A DNA stretch of 64,000 nucleotides from Hemicordylus capensis (Eukaryota; Chordata; Lepidosauria; Squamata; Cordylidae), in assembly GCF_027244095.1 (NCBI RefSeq), contig NC_069657.1, positions 5,962,001 through 6,026,000 of the forward strand, in the 5' to 3' direction. Below, piece after piece: positions 11,703 to 22,238 of the stretch. How positions within the stretch are numbered: position 1 is the stretch's first letter; each line of letters begins with the position of its first letter. The notes beneath the pieces are model-generated. The model was not told where the DNA came from. It saw nothing but the letters and a program-made list of their open reading frames with translations, and ran no database searches. The position numbers and the translations under genes are program-made.

Positions 11703-11874
11703 ATGATGCCTGCATCAAAAAGACAACTTGACAGTACACCAATGTATGACCCTCACCTCCTCCAAGAGCTGGACTGGAGCCAGAACACAGTGACGTTTTC
11801 TCCTGCCATCTCTCCTGCAAATCCAGGCGACGGCTTAGTTTTGAGACCGCTTTGTGAAGCTGACATCAACAGAG
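11703..11874 (+). CDS. GNPNAT1: GNPNAT1 first coding exon
   Basis: Acceptor atttcag ends at 11677, so 25 nt of 5' UTR (11678-11702) precede the ATG. The exon encodes 57 residues plus one base, from MMPASKRQ to EADINR, and ends at AGAG before gtacag (phase 1). Confidence 0.95.
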
Positions 11875-14800
11875 GTACAGTTGCCTTCCAGTTCTTATTT
11901 TTAGATGCAAATGGTGGGTGAGTTGAATCCCAGCATTCACAGTCTTGAAATGTAGCAGCCTAATAGTCTGAACATTTAGAAATGATTCTGATGCTGCTGC
12001 TGTTTTATTGGACCAACTGTCAACAGGTGGCGGCGCAAATTTTTGAATGTCACAGGATCGTTCTCCCGGCCCAAAGCTTGATTCCAACAGGCTTATCCAT
12101 TATAATGCACTGCTGGGTGAACATCCTGCTTTCTTGGATTGTAAAAGCAAGGCTTCTGGATGTCAAATGAGGCTTGTACTGTACATTGCAGAAGCTTAGG
12201 GCTGTAATATTGAGTGTCTAGACGGAGTACCAAACAGATTTTGCACAGAGCAATATCCAACAAAACTGCTTCTGATCTTCACTAGGTGGCCCATCTTCCC
12301 TGGTTTCTTTGGCTTTCTCAAATGTCTCCTTCCTAGACTCTTCCCAAAGCCACCTAATGGCACAATGGGGAAATGCTTGACTAGCAAGCATGAGGTTGCT
12401 GGTTCGAATCCCCGCTGGTATGTTTCCCAGACTAGGGGAAACAACTATATTGGGCAACAGCGCTATAGAAAGATGCTGAAAGGCATCATCTCATACTGCG
12501 CAGGAGATGGCAAGGGTAAACCCCTCCTGCATTCTACCAAAGAAAACCACACCCCTGAACGGCTTAGGTCTGAGTTATCTAAGAGAGCGCCTTCTTCTAC
12601 ATGATCCCCACCGCACGTTAAGATCATCTGAGGAGGTCCATCTCCAGTTGCCACCGGTTCATCTGGTGGTGACACAGAGGTGGGCCTTCTCTGTAGCTGC
12701 TCCTGGATTGTGGAATGCACTCCCGGCAGAAATTTGTAATTTGAGATCATTGCCGTCATTCAGGAGAGCCCTTAAAACCTACCTATTTGATCTGGCCTTC
12801 CAGGGTTTTAAATGATTAACTCTTTTAAATTGTTGCCCTGATTTTCGGGGCTTTCAGCTGTTTTATTGGTTTTATTGTGTTTTAATAGTTTGATTTTAAT
12901 TGTTAATTTGTTGTTTTTATCATGCTGTGAACCGCCCTGAGCCATTTTGGAAGGGCGGTATATAAATCTAATAAAACAAAAATAAATATTCTATCCCTCT
13001 TTGCTGATTCCTGTGGGTAGTGTTGTTGGGGGTTCAGACAATGTACAGCCCGTTCTGGATTTCTTGGTCATGATTAGCCATACAGTTCATGGAAACAAAG
13101 TTGTTTTTTTTTAAATACTTCCTTTTCTAACTTGGATGCACAGTGCAAAATTTTACAGGAGGAGGAAGAGGCCATAGCATAACCCACAGAGGAGTGGTTA
13201 CCTGTGTAGGTGGTGACATATGGAACATTTAGCTCCTAAGGCTTTGCCCTTGTACATCACCTCATTTCCATAGCTGACTGCAGTTTTCTTCTGGTTCTTG
13301 CTGGTCCATTTCCCCCATCTCCCCACCCCACCCCACCCCATGTCCAGTTGATCAGCATTACAATATTTTGTCCCTTTTATTGTTTTCTTGAGGAATAGCA
13401 CTTTTATTTAGCTTTTAGAGAGAGCTCTCTAAATCTCCTCCTCCTCCTCCTCCTCCTCCTCCTCAGTCTTCTCTTGTGTGTGCATGCGCGCTCTCTTGTG
13501 CGTCCCTCCTAATGATTGCAGCTGTTGCTCTTGATACAGTCGGTGTTGCAAAGAACTAGGAGACCGTGGTTGCCACTTCAAAGGAGTGTGTATTTGCAAC
13601 ATTTTTTACCTCTTATTTCTCTGAGATTGGAGAACAGGAAAATAAGGTTTAAATGGGCAAATGTCAAGCCTCAGCTTTAAAGTTTGGATGGATCAAAACC
13701 CTTGAAGTTTTCTGGCTGACAATAATAAAGTATAATAGTCTCACAAGATCATTATGAGAATAAATAAGCCAGCTATGAGCGTGTTAGTGGTTTCTCACTC
13801 TAGCATATGGCTGAAGCATCAGAGGACAGCCAAGTGTAGCAACCTCTGTGCCCTCATTCTTGGATGGCAACATCTAATGATTCCTACTCCTCCGCTCCCC
13901 TACTGTGTTCTACCCCGCCAAAGCATTTATTATTATTATTATTTGAAAAATATAAGCATTATTTACACTAGTGAGTATTCCCACTCCCACTCCCAATCAA
14001 AAGAGCAGCAATTTAAGATTAAAGAATAATAATAAAAGGGATGAAATTGTGATCCCAACAGCACAACTGATGCATGTTTACTCAAAATTAAGTTACTTCC
14101 AGGAAAGTGTGTGTAAGATTGCAACCAAATAATGAGAGGGGAACATAGGAAGAAAGGGAAACAGATGAGTGGAAGTAATTCATTAAGACATCAGCAACAA
14201 AGTCCAGAGAAAAGAGACACTTGTTCTCTTTAAATTCAAGTTCCATGGGAATTTTGGAAAAAATATGTGGTGGTAAGGGGAGTGGGAAGTGCTGCATAAG
14301 ATCAGTAACAGTGTTCCCTCCAACAGAGATTCCCAGGTGTTGTTGACTACAACTACCATAATCCCCAAGCAAAGACTATTGAAGCTGGGGATGCTGAGGG
14401 TTGTAGCCAACATCTGGGAATCCCTGTTAGAGGGAATACTGGTCAGTAAGCCAGAAGCACAATAAACCACAACATTTAAATAGAAAAGTGAAACCTGTTT
14501 TCTGTGCACATTAAGCATCTTAGGGGATGGTGAAAGTGGGAGAGACCCCAACCCACAATGTCCAGCTTGGTGCGGACAGAAAATAGCAGGATGAATGTAG
14601 TGCAAGGACTGTTAGGTGTAGGTGCCCAAAGAACATTTTCCATAAGCAGTTCTTGTGCGAGCCCCATTGAGGCTCCTGCAAACAAGCCTTCCCTATGGAA
14701 CGACCCCTAGATTTAATGAGAATCCAGGGGTCATGGGAATGAATTGAATTTGCCTTTGATGAAAATTTTGAGAGCAAAATTTCAGACTTGGACTAGTTCA

Positions 14801-17800
14801 TTCTGTCCAAAGACACATAACAGGAAAAGCAAGATGGCTAATCTAGCATAGGAACCCTTATGTGGCTTTTATTATTATATTAATTATAAATTTAAACTGT
14901 ACAGCTGGATTTTCCTGCACTTGGAAGACTTGAAAGATGGGAATGGAGCACTCCTTGGATCTGGTGCTTAGACCTTTTCACAAGTCCCTTTGTACCCCAA
15001 AGTATGTGCTGCTTTTGATATGAACAGTATTTGTACATATTGGAGTATCTGAAATGCTCAGCAGCATATGGGCTGTTGATTACCCTTATTTGAAAAACAT
15101 ATTTATGAAAACAATCTATTGCAGGTTTTTTTAAAGTCCTGGGTCAGCTGACTGAAACTGGAGTTGTCAGCCCTGAGCAATTCACCAGTGAGTAATTTTT
15201 ATTTATTTTGCTCTTTGGAAAAATAGGAGAGAGAGCTGGTCTGGTGGTAGCAAGCATGACTTGTCCCTTTAGCTAAGCAGGGTCCTCCCTGGTTGCTTAT
15301 GAATGGGAGACTAGAAGTGTGAGCACTGGAAGAGATTCCCCTCAGGGGATGGAGCCGCTCTGGGAAGAGCAGAAGGTTCCAAGTTCCCTCCCTGGCAGCA
15401 TCTCCAAGATGGGGCTGAGAGAGATTCCTGCCTGCAACCTTGGAGAAGCCATTGCTGCCAGTCTGTGTAGACAATACTGAGCTAGATAGACCAAGGGTCT
15501 GACTCAGTATGTGGCAGCTTCCTGTGTGTTCCTATGAAAGAGGAATGGGAAGAGTTGGCTTCCGTGGCAGCTGATGGGACCCCACCGACTTCTCCAAAAG
15601 AGGTCGTGTAGAGCACTAGAGAATTTATGAGTTTGGGGCTGCAGTAGTGGTGTAAGTAGTGATGGAGGCAAGTGTTCCCCTGTTCTCAGTAGTGGCTGGT
15701 CCTCATGAGCTGAGCCCATGCAGCTTTACCTGACTAATGGCCAGCCTGCAGGCAGTGCAACTCTTGTTAATGCCAGGGTGGGATGAGAGAGAAAGGCGTG
15801 TCGGGAGCCAGAGGCAGTTGCGTCTCATGTGGCGCCCTCCCAGCTCATCTGGATGAGCCACTACTGCCTGTTCTTACGAATCCAACAAATATTTATATAC
15901 TGCTTTCCAACAAAAGTTCCCAAAGCGGTTTACATAGATATAAATACAATGGCTCCTTGTCCCCAAAGTGCTCACAAACTTTAAAAAAACCCACATAAGA
16001 TATGGAGGGATGCTGTGCTGTTGGGGATGGATAGGACCAGTTGCTCTCCCCCTGCTACATAAAGAGAATCACCACTTCTACACAGGTGCCTCAGTTAGCA
16101 GGGGACTGTTTCTTGGGCAACCTTCAGATCTGTCCAGCTTGCCCTTGCCTGGCTTTACCTTTTCTTCTCCTTCACCTGCTTGTACCAGTTTGAGAACAGT
16201 GGTTGACATACTGTGCAAGCACACGTCAGCCTAGTAACGTTGCATTTGGACACACTGTTACACAAGAGTAAGCTTTTATTTCCAATGGGTTTACTCTTGT
16301 GTAATGCAATGCTTGCATTTGCACAGTGCAGGCTTTTGCAAATGCAATGTTACTGGGCTGATGTACTCTTGCACAGTCTGTCAGCTAGTGTATCTTGGGG
16401 TATCTGAGCAGGCAGATGTGGGCCTTGAGAAAAAAACTGGCAATATATTGATTGTCAAAAGTGTTCCTGCCTGTATTTTCACAGACACCTTTAAACTCAT
16501 GAAGAGCTCTGGGGACTACTATGTTACTGTTGTGGAAGATACTAATCTAGGGCAGATTGTGGCTACTGCAACTTTAGTCATAGAACATAAGTTCACTCAC
16601 TCATGTGCAAAGGTATGTATATTGAAGAAAAGCAATACTAATACTAAGCAGTTAAATTGTGGGTGTAGTCCAGAGAGAGATACAGGGGACTTTATAGGGC
16701 AGGGATCCTTAACTTCCTGCAGAAGGCACCCCAGCCCAAGAACATTTTAGCATGTTCCCCTCATTTGTGTGTGTATATATTATATGTATATATATGTTTG
16801 TTTATTTTATTATTTATTTAAAATATTCATACCCCGCCCCTCCAGTGCACTACTGCTCAGGGCGGCTCACAACAATAAGGTAGACACAATAAAAGTAATA
16901 AAATTAACTAAATTAAATTTTTAAAAAGTTGTCAGATTAAAAACCACAATCGTTATTAGGTTCAAATTAAAGGTTATTTTAAAAACTGAAAATTATAAAA
17001 AGCTAAAGAACCTACCAGATATAACAAAAAAAAATATGGAGCATTAAAAAGCTTCCTTTAAAAGGTGCGTTTTAAGATGTTTTTTAAAAACACTGAGGGA
17101 GGGAGCATGGCGAAGCTCTTCAGGGAGGGTGTTCCAAAGCTGAGGGGCCACAACCGAAAAGGCCCTGTCTCTAGTCCCCACCAACCAGATCTCTGTTAGT
17201 GGCGGGGCCATGAGCAGGGCCTGAGATGATGATGGGAAGGCCCTGGCAGATTCATATGGGCAAATGTGGTCTGACAGGTACACTGGCCCCAAGCTGTGTA
17301 GGGCTTTAAAGGTCAAGACCAGCACCTTGAATCTAGCCTGGAAGTGGATTGGTAGCCGATGAAGCTGACGCAGGATGGGTGTAATACTCATGAAGCGACT
17401 CGCACCCACTGAAGCTTCTGCGTGTGTGTGTGTGTGTGTATAAAAAGTATATAGTACAGAGAAGTGACCAGGTTCCTGCTCACACTGCTTATACACTTCT
17501 CACCTTGCCAAACTCTTTTCTGTGATGGAAAAAATGTTTCATGCTATGTGATCCACTGCATGTTTTCTCAGCAGTAAGTCCTACTGCAGAGGTTCTCAGA
17601 CTTGTAGTCCAGATGTTGTTGGACTACAATTCCCTAATTGGGGATGATAGGAGTTGGGTCCCCAGATGTTGTTGGGACTACAAGTTTGAGAGCCTTTTTC
17701 CTACTGAGTTCCTTGGGTCTAACTCCCTTGTATGGTGCAGCCTTCATCTTACTGAAAACAGTCATAAAGAATGTTGCATGTTTTCACAGAGGGGAAGAAT

Positions 17801-18673
17801 AGAAGATGTGGTTGTAAGTGGGGAATGCCGAGGAAAACAACTTGGGAAATTGTAAGTATTTATTCACACTTAATATCACTGCTGCCACTTCTTATTCCAG
17901 TATTTTTGTGAGCAAATCACTTATGGTGTCTGGGTCCAGAAAACTACCACCTACAAACGTCTCACATATTGTTTTTGTAGTGACAGTAGCTTGTATAGTT
18001 TGTGTTCAAAGCACTTCCATACATTACGCTCGTTCTGGGCCAAGGAGGGTGCGGGGGCAGGAAGGCAGGATAGCTGCCTTGGGAAGAGTAAAAGCAAGTG
18101 ACAAATATGTAGCTAGGATTTCAGACCTTCTCAAGATGACTTCTGCTCTTCCCCCGTGCTTCAATGGCCCCACAAGGTGACTGCTGCCTCGGTCAGATTC
18201 AACACATAGTCTTTACATTGGGTTACCAACACACCTTTCTCCCTCAGCTACATCTGGTCTTAGTGTGCTTTTGATCAGAATACCATCTCAATTCTTTGTA
18301 CATTTATTTCCATCTTTATTGTAGAGCCACAGGTGGAAATTGGGCGCTCCTCACTCCTTTCTCTTTATTCAGTCAAGCATAACTTGAAGCAGACGTTTGG
18401 GAGCAGAGTTGGTGCCAGAACACTAATACGTACATACACTCTTTGGTGATGGTTCTCTGCAAGAGTAAGGTGAACCATAATTTTGATTCAAAGTATTAAA
18501 CGCCCCCCCCTGCTTTCCTTTTCAGATTGACATCAACTCTTACATTGCTAAGCAAGAGACTGAATTGCTACAAAATTACTCTCGAATGTCTGCCAAAAAA
18601 TGTAGCTTTCTATAAAAAATTTGGATATTCAGTGTCTGAAGAAAACTACATGTATCAAAGGTTCTTCAATTAA
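11703..18673 (+). CDS. GNPNAT1: Glucosamine-6-phosphate N-acetyltransferase, five coding exons
   Basis: This GNAT-fold enzyme transfers acetyl from acetyl-CoA to glucosamine-6-phosphate, giving GlcNAc-6-phosphate for UDP-GlcNAc synthesis. Coding exons are 11703-11874, 15125-15187, 16485-16612, 17790-17851 and 18526-18673. They sum to 573 nt, or 190 residues plus stop, with all phases matching. Recalled human protein is 184 residues and aligns throughout, with blocks such as [40 protein letters not shown] and [13 protein letters not shown]. The acetyl-CoA loop RGKQLG lies near residues 135-140. The first of two adjacent ATGs is taken as start because it has G at -3; the next, at 11706, is equally possible. 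The N-terminus is about six residues longer than human before the conserved TPMYDP. The 5' UTR exon must lie upstream near the CpG island, and the gene converges on STYX. Identity rests on the whole reconstructed protein and is secure. Confidence 0.97.
12355..12552 (+). repeat. tRNA-derived SINE, copy 2 (3' end replaced)
   Basis: B-box GGTTCGAATCC, then the family body to ctaccaaagaaaaccac. At about 12552 it switches abruptly to an L2 LINE 3' end instead of the usual SINE tail. Confidence 0.8.
12553..12985 (+). repeat. L2-type LINE 3' end
   Basis: Encodes the RT C-terminal remnant [20 protein letters not shown] then [20 protein letters not shown] and a 3' UTR. The tail is gaaccgccctgagccatttt...gggcggtatataaat. 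Confidence 0.8.
13000..14300 (+). other. GNPNAT1 intron, mostly unassigned
   Basis: Holds a (CTC)n array at about 13435-13464 and a short (ATT)n run near 13927. No exon-like or clearly repeat-derived segment was seen elsewhere. Confidence 0.5.
13435..13464 (+). repeat. (CTC)n microsatellite
   Basis: Uninterrupted trinucleotide array in a GNPNAT1 intron. Confidence 0.95.
14309..14448. mobile_element. Palindromic hAT-type MITE
   Basis: Arms read gttccctccaacagagattc and, in complement, ggaatccctgttagagggaa. Internal gttgactacaactacc and ggttgtagccaac follow the family pattern. Confidence 0.7.
15125..15187 (+). CDS. GNPNAT1: GNPNAT1 coding exon 2
   Basis: This 63-nt exon lies between ttgcag and gtgagt. 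It completes the split glycine codon and encodes [20 protein letters not shown], almost identical to recalled mammalian protein. It is too short to stand out as an open reading frame. Confidence 0.94.
15225..15537 (+). repeat. 5S-like SINE, copy 2
   Basis: Full-length copy 3' of GNPNAT1 coding exon 2. It begins gagagctggtctggtggtag, has the 5S-like agctaagcagggtcctccct and gaatgggagac, and ends cttcctgtgtgttcctatg. Confidence 0.8.
15885..16100 (-). repeat. Retroposon 3' end, same family as 8495 and 35700
   Basis: Minus strand contains gagattctctttatgtagca and gagcaactggtcctatccat, ending in a tatataaatatt tail. It supplies the empty-site reference for the MITE insertion at 35764. Confidence 0.65.
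16485..16612 (+). CDS. GNPNAT1: GNPNAT1 coding exon 3
   Basis: This 128-nt exon between ttcacag and gtatgt encodes the core of the GNAT fold, including [27 protein letters not shown] and HSCAK. It ends at a codon boundary. Confidence 0.96.
16795..17420 (-). repeat. L2-type LINE 3' end
   Basis: Minus strand encodes [34 protein letters not shown] and [17 protein letters not shown] remnants, then a tail gtgagccgccctgagc. It sits in a GNPNAT1 intron, followed by a (GT)n run at about 17420-17438. Confidence 0.75.
17585..17695. mobile_element. hAT-type MITE
   Basis: Inverted arms gttctcagacttgtagtcc and ggactacaagtttgagagcc, with a second nested pair around ttggactacaattccc. Confidence 0.65.
17790..17851 (+). 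CDS. GNPNAT1: GNPNAT1 coding exon 4 with acetyl-CoA loop
   Basis: This 62-nt exon between ttcacag and gtaagt encodes [26 protein letters not shown] is the pyrophosphate-binding loop of GNAT enzymes. The donor splits the following leucine codon. Confidence 0.96.
18526..18673 (+). CDS. GNPNAT1: GNPNAT1 last coding exon
   Basis: The acceptor follows a C-rich tract and ttttcag. The exon encodes [20 protein letters not shown], then [20 protein letters not shown] and YMYQRFFN, with stop TAA at 18671-18673. The acceptor-side C-terminal helix and strand are conserved with human. Confidence 0.96.
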
Positions 18674-19935
18674 AGAACTTCCAGCTGTAATCTCTTGTAA
18701 ATAGATGATTAGTGGAGGAGGTTGTGCTGTTTTCATTCTCTTCGGAGGAGGATGTTCTGCAAATGAATCTATTGCCTCTAGAGACAACTAATTTTTAAAT
18801 ACTGTGGACTTTGGTTATTTCAGATTTCTTTGGCGATAGTGAAACTTGTTAGCTGTTTCCTGTTCATACGATATCCTCTTTGCTAGGCTGGGATGTGAAT
18901 GAAAGAGGGGTGGTGGTTTTGAACCAAAGGGGTATATTTTTACCAGGCACTTTTTCTTGCCGTGTATTTTTCTAAAATGTTATGCTGCTGCTTGTTGGTA
19001 GCCAGACAATGGCTAGTAGGGTGGCTCCTGTCACACAGGAACAACAGGGGGGCGGAGGCCTTTGCCAGGCTTAAATGCAGTAAACCTGCAAAAAACCTCA
19101 GCCAGCCTGCCAAAGCCCTGCTGTGATGGCTTCTCAAGTCATATTGGTTCCACTGCTGTCAAAATGGATAGAAACGACTCAATACATAGACTGAATATGC
19201 TACGTGAAATATTTCTCCAGTCCTTAAATTTAGAAGCAGGCTCTTGTAGCTCTTGGACTTGTGAAAGGATTTGCTGGGCTTCTCATTTGTGGAGAATGAG
19301 CAGCTTTTTTTTTCTTTTCTTTTTTTGGCAAATTCAGTCTTCTACCATGTGCTACAGACCCCCTAGCAGGATTTCAAGGGTGGTGTTATCCTTTGCTTAT
19401 TCAAAGGGTTAGAACCAATGCAAGACTTGTCTGTCAACAAATGGCAATCAGTTTACAACTCTCCTCCTGCCTCCCATTTAAACTCAAATCGTTGAAGGTG
19501 GTTATTGTACAGTTGTAGGGCATTATAAGCAAATTAAGGTTATTTTTGAAAACTTTGATAGTTTAATTTAGATGTCCCAAAAATGTTAAGGAACCACAGA
19601 GGACAATGGTGTGAGGGGATGGGTACTCAGTTTTCTACATCTTGTACTCTTTTGTTTTGAAGATGTTGAGTTTTATTTATTCAGTTTTCAAAATATTGTA
19701 AAACAAATTGAGATTGTACTATTGTCTGCCAACTAATCATCATTTCTCCTTTGTGCTATATGTATGCTAATTGAGTACCTGTGGCAATTGATGGTTTGAG
19801 AAGTGTCACTGGAAATCATTCATTCAGGGTATTTGATTAAATTCTATAGGATGGAGAACATAACCTTGCTTGTCTATATCCAAGATGAACACCACTTGAA
19901 TCCAAAGCCTAAATAAACATTTTGGTGTCTTTCTG
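18674..19935 (+). other. GNPNAT1: Probable GNPNAT1 3' UTR
   Basis: AT-rich non-coding DNA follows the stop and reaches the first strong AATAAA at 19912-19917. No dispersed repeat was recognised in it, which fits a retained 3' UTR. The exact cleavage site cannot be read from sequence. Confidence 0.5.
19912..19917 (+). terminator. GNPNAT1: Candidate GNPNAT1 poly(A) signal AATAAA
   Basis: A canonical AATAAA about 1.24 kb after the stop codon, followed within 30 nt by a T/G-rich stretch (tttggtgtctttctgg). This is consistent with a cleavage and polyadenylation site. Confidence 0.5.
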
Positions 19936-20059
19936 GCTGAGTCATTTACTTGCCACCTTTCCCATAGTAAGCTTCACAAGGTGGCCCCATAAGATGTACT
20001 TTGTCTCTTTTGGAACCTACGCTTTGCTGGTGAATATTAAAATTGGTCATGCCCATACA

Positions 20060-20165
20060 TAAGAGCCTTGCAGGATCAGGTGCAAAGCCTATCTGGTCCA
20101 GCATCCTGTTTCCCCACAGTAGCCCACCCTTTCCTGTTATTGCTCCCCTGCAACTGGTGTTGTAC
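20060..20165 (-). repeat. CR1 3' end fragment
   Basis: Resembles the 3' UTR start of the CR1 copies at 23480 and 59105 (ggatcaggtgcaaagcc, tccagcatcctgtttccc, cccctgcaactggt). Confidence 0.5.
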
Positions 20166-22167
20166 ACTTCCCTTCTTGTTGAGGCAATTTGGATGGACAC
20201 TGGACATTATCTTGCCCCTAAGCAAGAGACTCTGTAAAGGCTGGGTAAGCTGGCGATATGTCTCTTCTAGCATGGAGCTCACACACATTGATGCTGCAGG
20301 TTGTTTGCATGCTTGCTTACAAAGCACATTACCAGGAGCATGACAAACTGGTATGCTTAAATTGGCCCTGAGTATAGTGCACACATTTACATAATGGCAA
20401 GCTACAGCCACAGTGTGAACCTAAACTGGTTATGGAGAAGCAAATGCTCTGGGTTTAAGGAGACTTGCTTTACACTTAAGACTGCAGCATTTGATTTGGT
20501 CAAGTGTAAATGTATCATTTTAGTAAGTGTAGAATCAAGTACAACAGCAGAAGAAATAAAGTTGTTGAAGTGTGACTTTTCAGGATACAGAATGGTCAGC
20601 CCACTTGGACGGCACTTGAGTTTGCAACAGCGGATTCAATAACCTCAAGAAGGAAGCTGCACAGGGGCACACATGCCTTTGGGCGGGGGAGAGAAAACAA
20701 GGAGACATATGCCCCATGGAGCAGAAGACAAAAGCATCAGTTTAAGGTTACTGTAAGATTTCAGAAGACAACATTGCTCTCATGTTGGGACCAATTCATG
20801 TGACTTATCACATCACACAGTAGTTGGGGCTCACTAGATGCTTCAAACCAGGGGTTTAAACGCCTGGCCCATGGGCCAGATGTGACCAGTGGAGCTCAAC
20901 AGACCAGTCCCTGAAGCACTCCTCTGTTCTGCTTCCTTCCTTCAGGCGTGGAAGCCATTGGTTGGTTGCTTCCTCTGCTGCCACACCGCATATAATATGT
21001 TTGGTGGATTGCCTGCAGCTTGAAAGGTCACAAGCCTGTGTAAGGTTATTCCCATGGCTGGGAGTGTAGGCAAATGTTTTGGGCAAACTGCTCCAATGTC
21101 CAAACTTCATGGCAGTACTTGCCCGCTGAAACCCTTCCTGTGGATAATCATGTTCCTGGGAGCATTATGTCTTACAGTAAGTTTTTCAGAAAGGGAAAGC
21201 AGGGCAGACAAATCTCTTTTGGGGGAAGAGATTCTTCCCCCAAAGTAGCTGAGTCTTACCACCACCTCAGTGATCCTGAATTGATTGTTTTACTTCATGA
21301 TGGTCATGACAATGTTTGATAGCTGCAGAGGAAACCATAGCCCTAATCAGACATTATACAGAAGGTGCTCTACTTGAGCAGATTGTTCCAAACAGGGCTG
21401 GAAGGCTTGCCCTGGCCCCATTAGTCAACCCTGTCAGAGCAGCACTACTCTGGAGAGGTGAAAGCCACAAAATCGCCTTTGTGGCTGAGGATGATGGAGT
21501 TGTAGTCCACACCGCCAGATCATGGATGTGACTTTTGCCTCTTCGAATGAATGCTGCTCTGACCGTGAGCGCCCAGGGGTGCTGACAGGGCCAGGGCAGG
21601 ATTTCTGGCTCCATTTTAAATACTCTAATTATGTAGAGCACTTTCTATATAACCTCCAAAGAGGACTCTTGTTTTCCTCTGAACTCTAAACTTGAAAAAT
21701 GAAGCACATACAAGCTGTATTAAGTTTTAGGGTTTGGTTTTTTTTTTACTAAAGACTCTTGTTATAAATTACACAAATAACTTTATAAACAAATTATTCC
21801 CCCCAATTTGCATTTTGTTTAAAGTAATAACTTTATCCATACAAATAAAGAAATTTCAAGTATGAAAAGTGCATTATTGCAATAATACCTCTTTGCAAGT
21901 CCAAAAGTCTTGGTTTAGGGTAAAACTATAAAGTGTAAAAAAAAGAGTAAAACAATCAGTGCCATCTAGTCAGTCAAGGAGTTCAATACCTTAAAAGTGT
22001 TGCCTGGTGTGCTACTGGAGAGGCAGGTTTGCATCAGGAATTTGGACTCGTTCCCCATATACATACACACATATATATTTAATTAGATTCAATTGTTCAT
22101 CTTGCTGAGATTAGCAGCTGCCATAAGTAGAAATTCCCAGCCAGTGAGTCCAGAGTTGCCTTCAGCA
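20165..22167. other. Convergent intergenic region and probable STYX 3' UTR
   Basis: Holds no exon. The AT-rich 21650-22167 segment is the likely start of the STYX 3' UTR, but no canonical AATAAA on the minus strand was identified, so its end is open. Remnants of a GTAGTCC-type MITE lie near 21490-21530. Confidence 0.4.
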
Positions 22168-22238
22168 TCAACCGTTCTGTGCTGCTGCTTGCATATTGCT
22201 GATTTCTTCATCCTCTTCATGTGTTCGTTTCAGACTTC
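22168..22238 (-). CDS. STYX: STYX last coding exon
   Basis: This 71-nt exon after ttccag encodes GSLKRTHEEDEEISNMQAAA then QNG and stop TGA. The tail aligns with human GSLKRTHEEEDDFGTMQVATAQNG but is a little shorter and more diverged. Confidence 0.93.
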
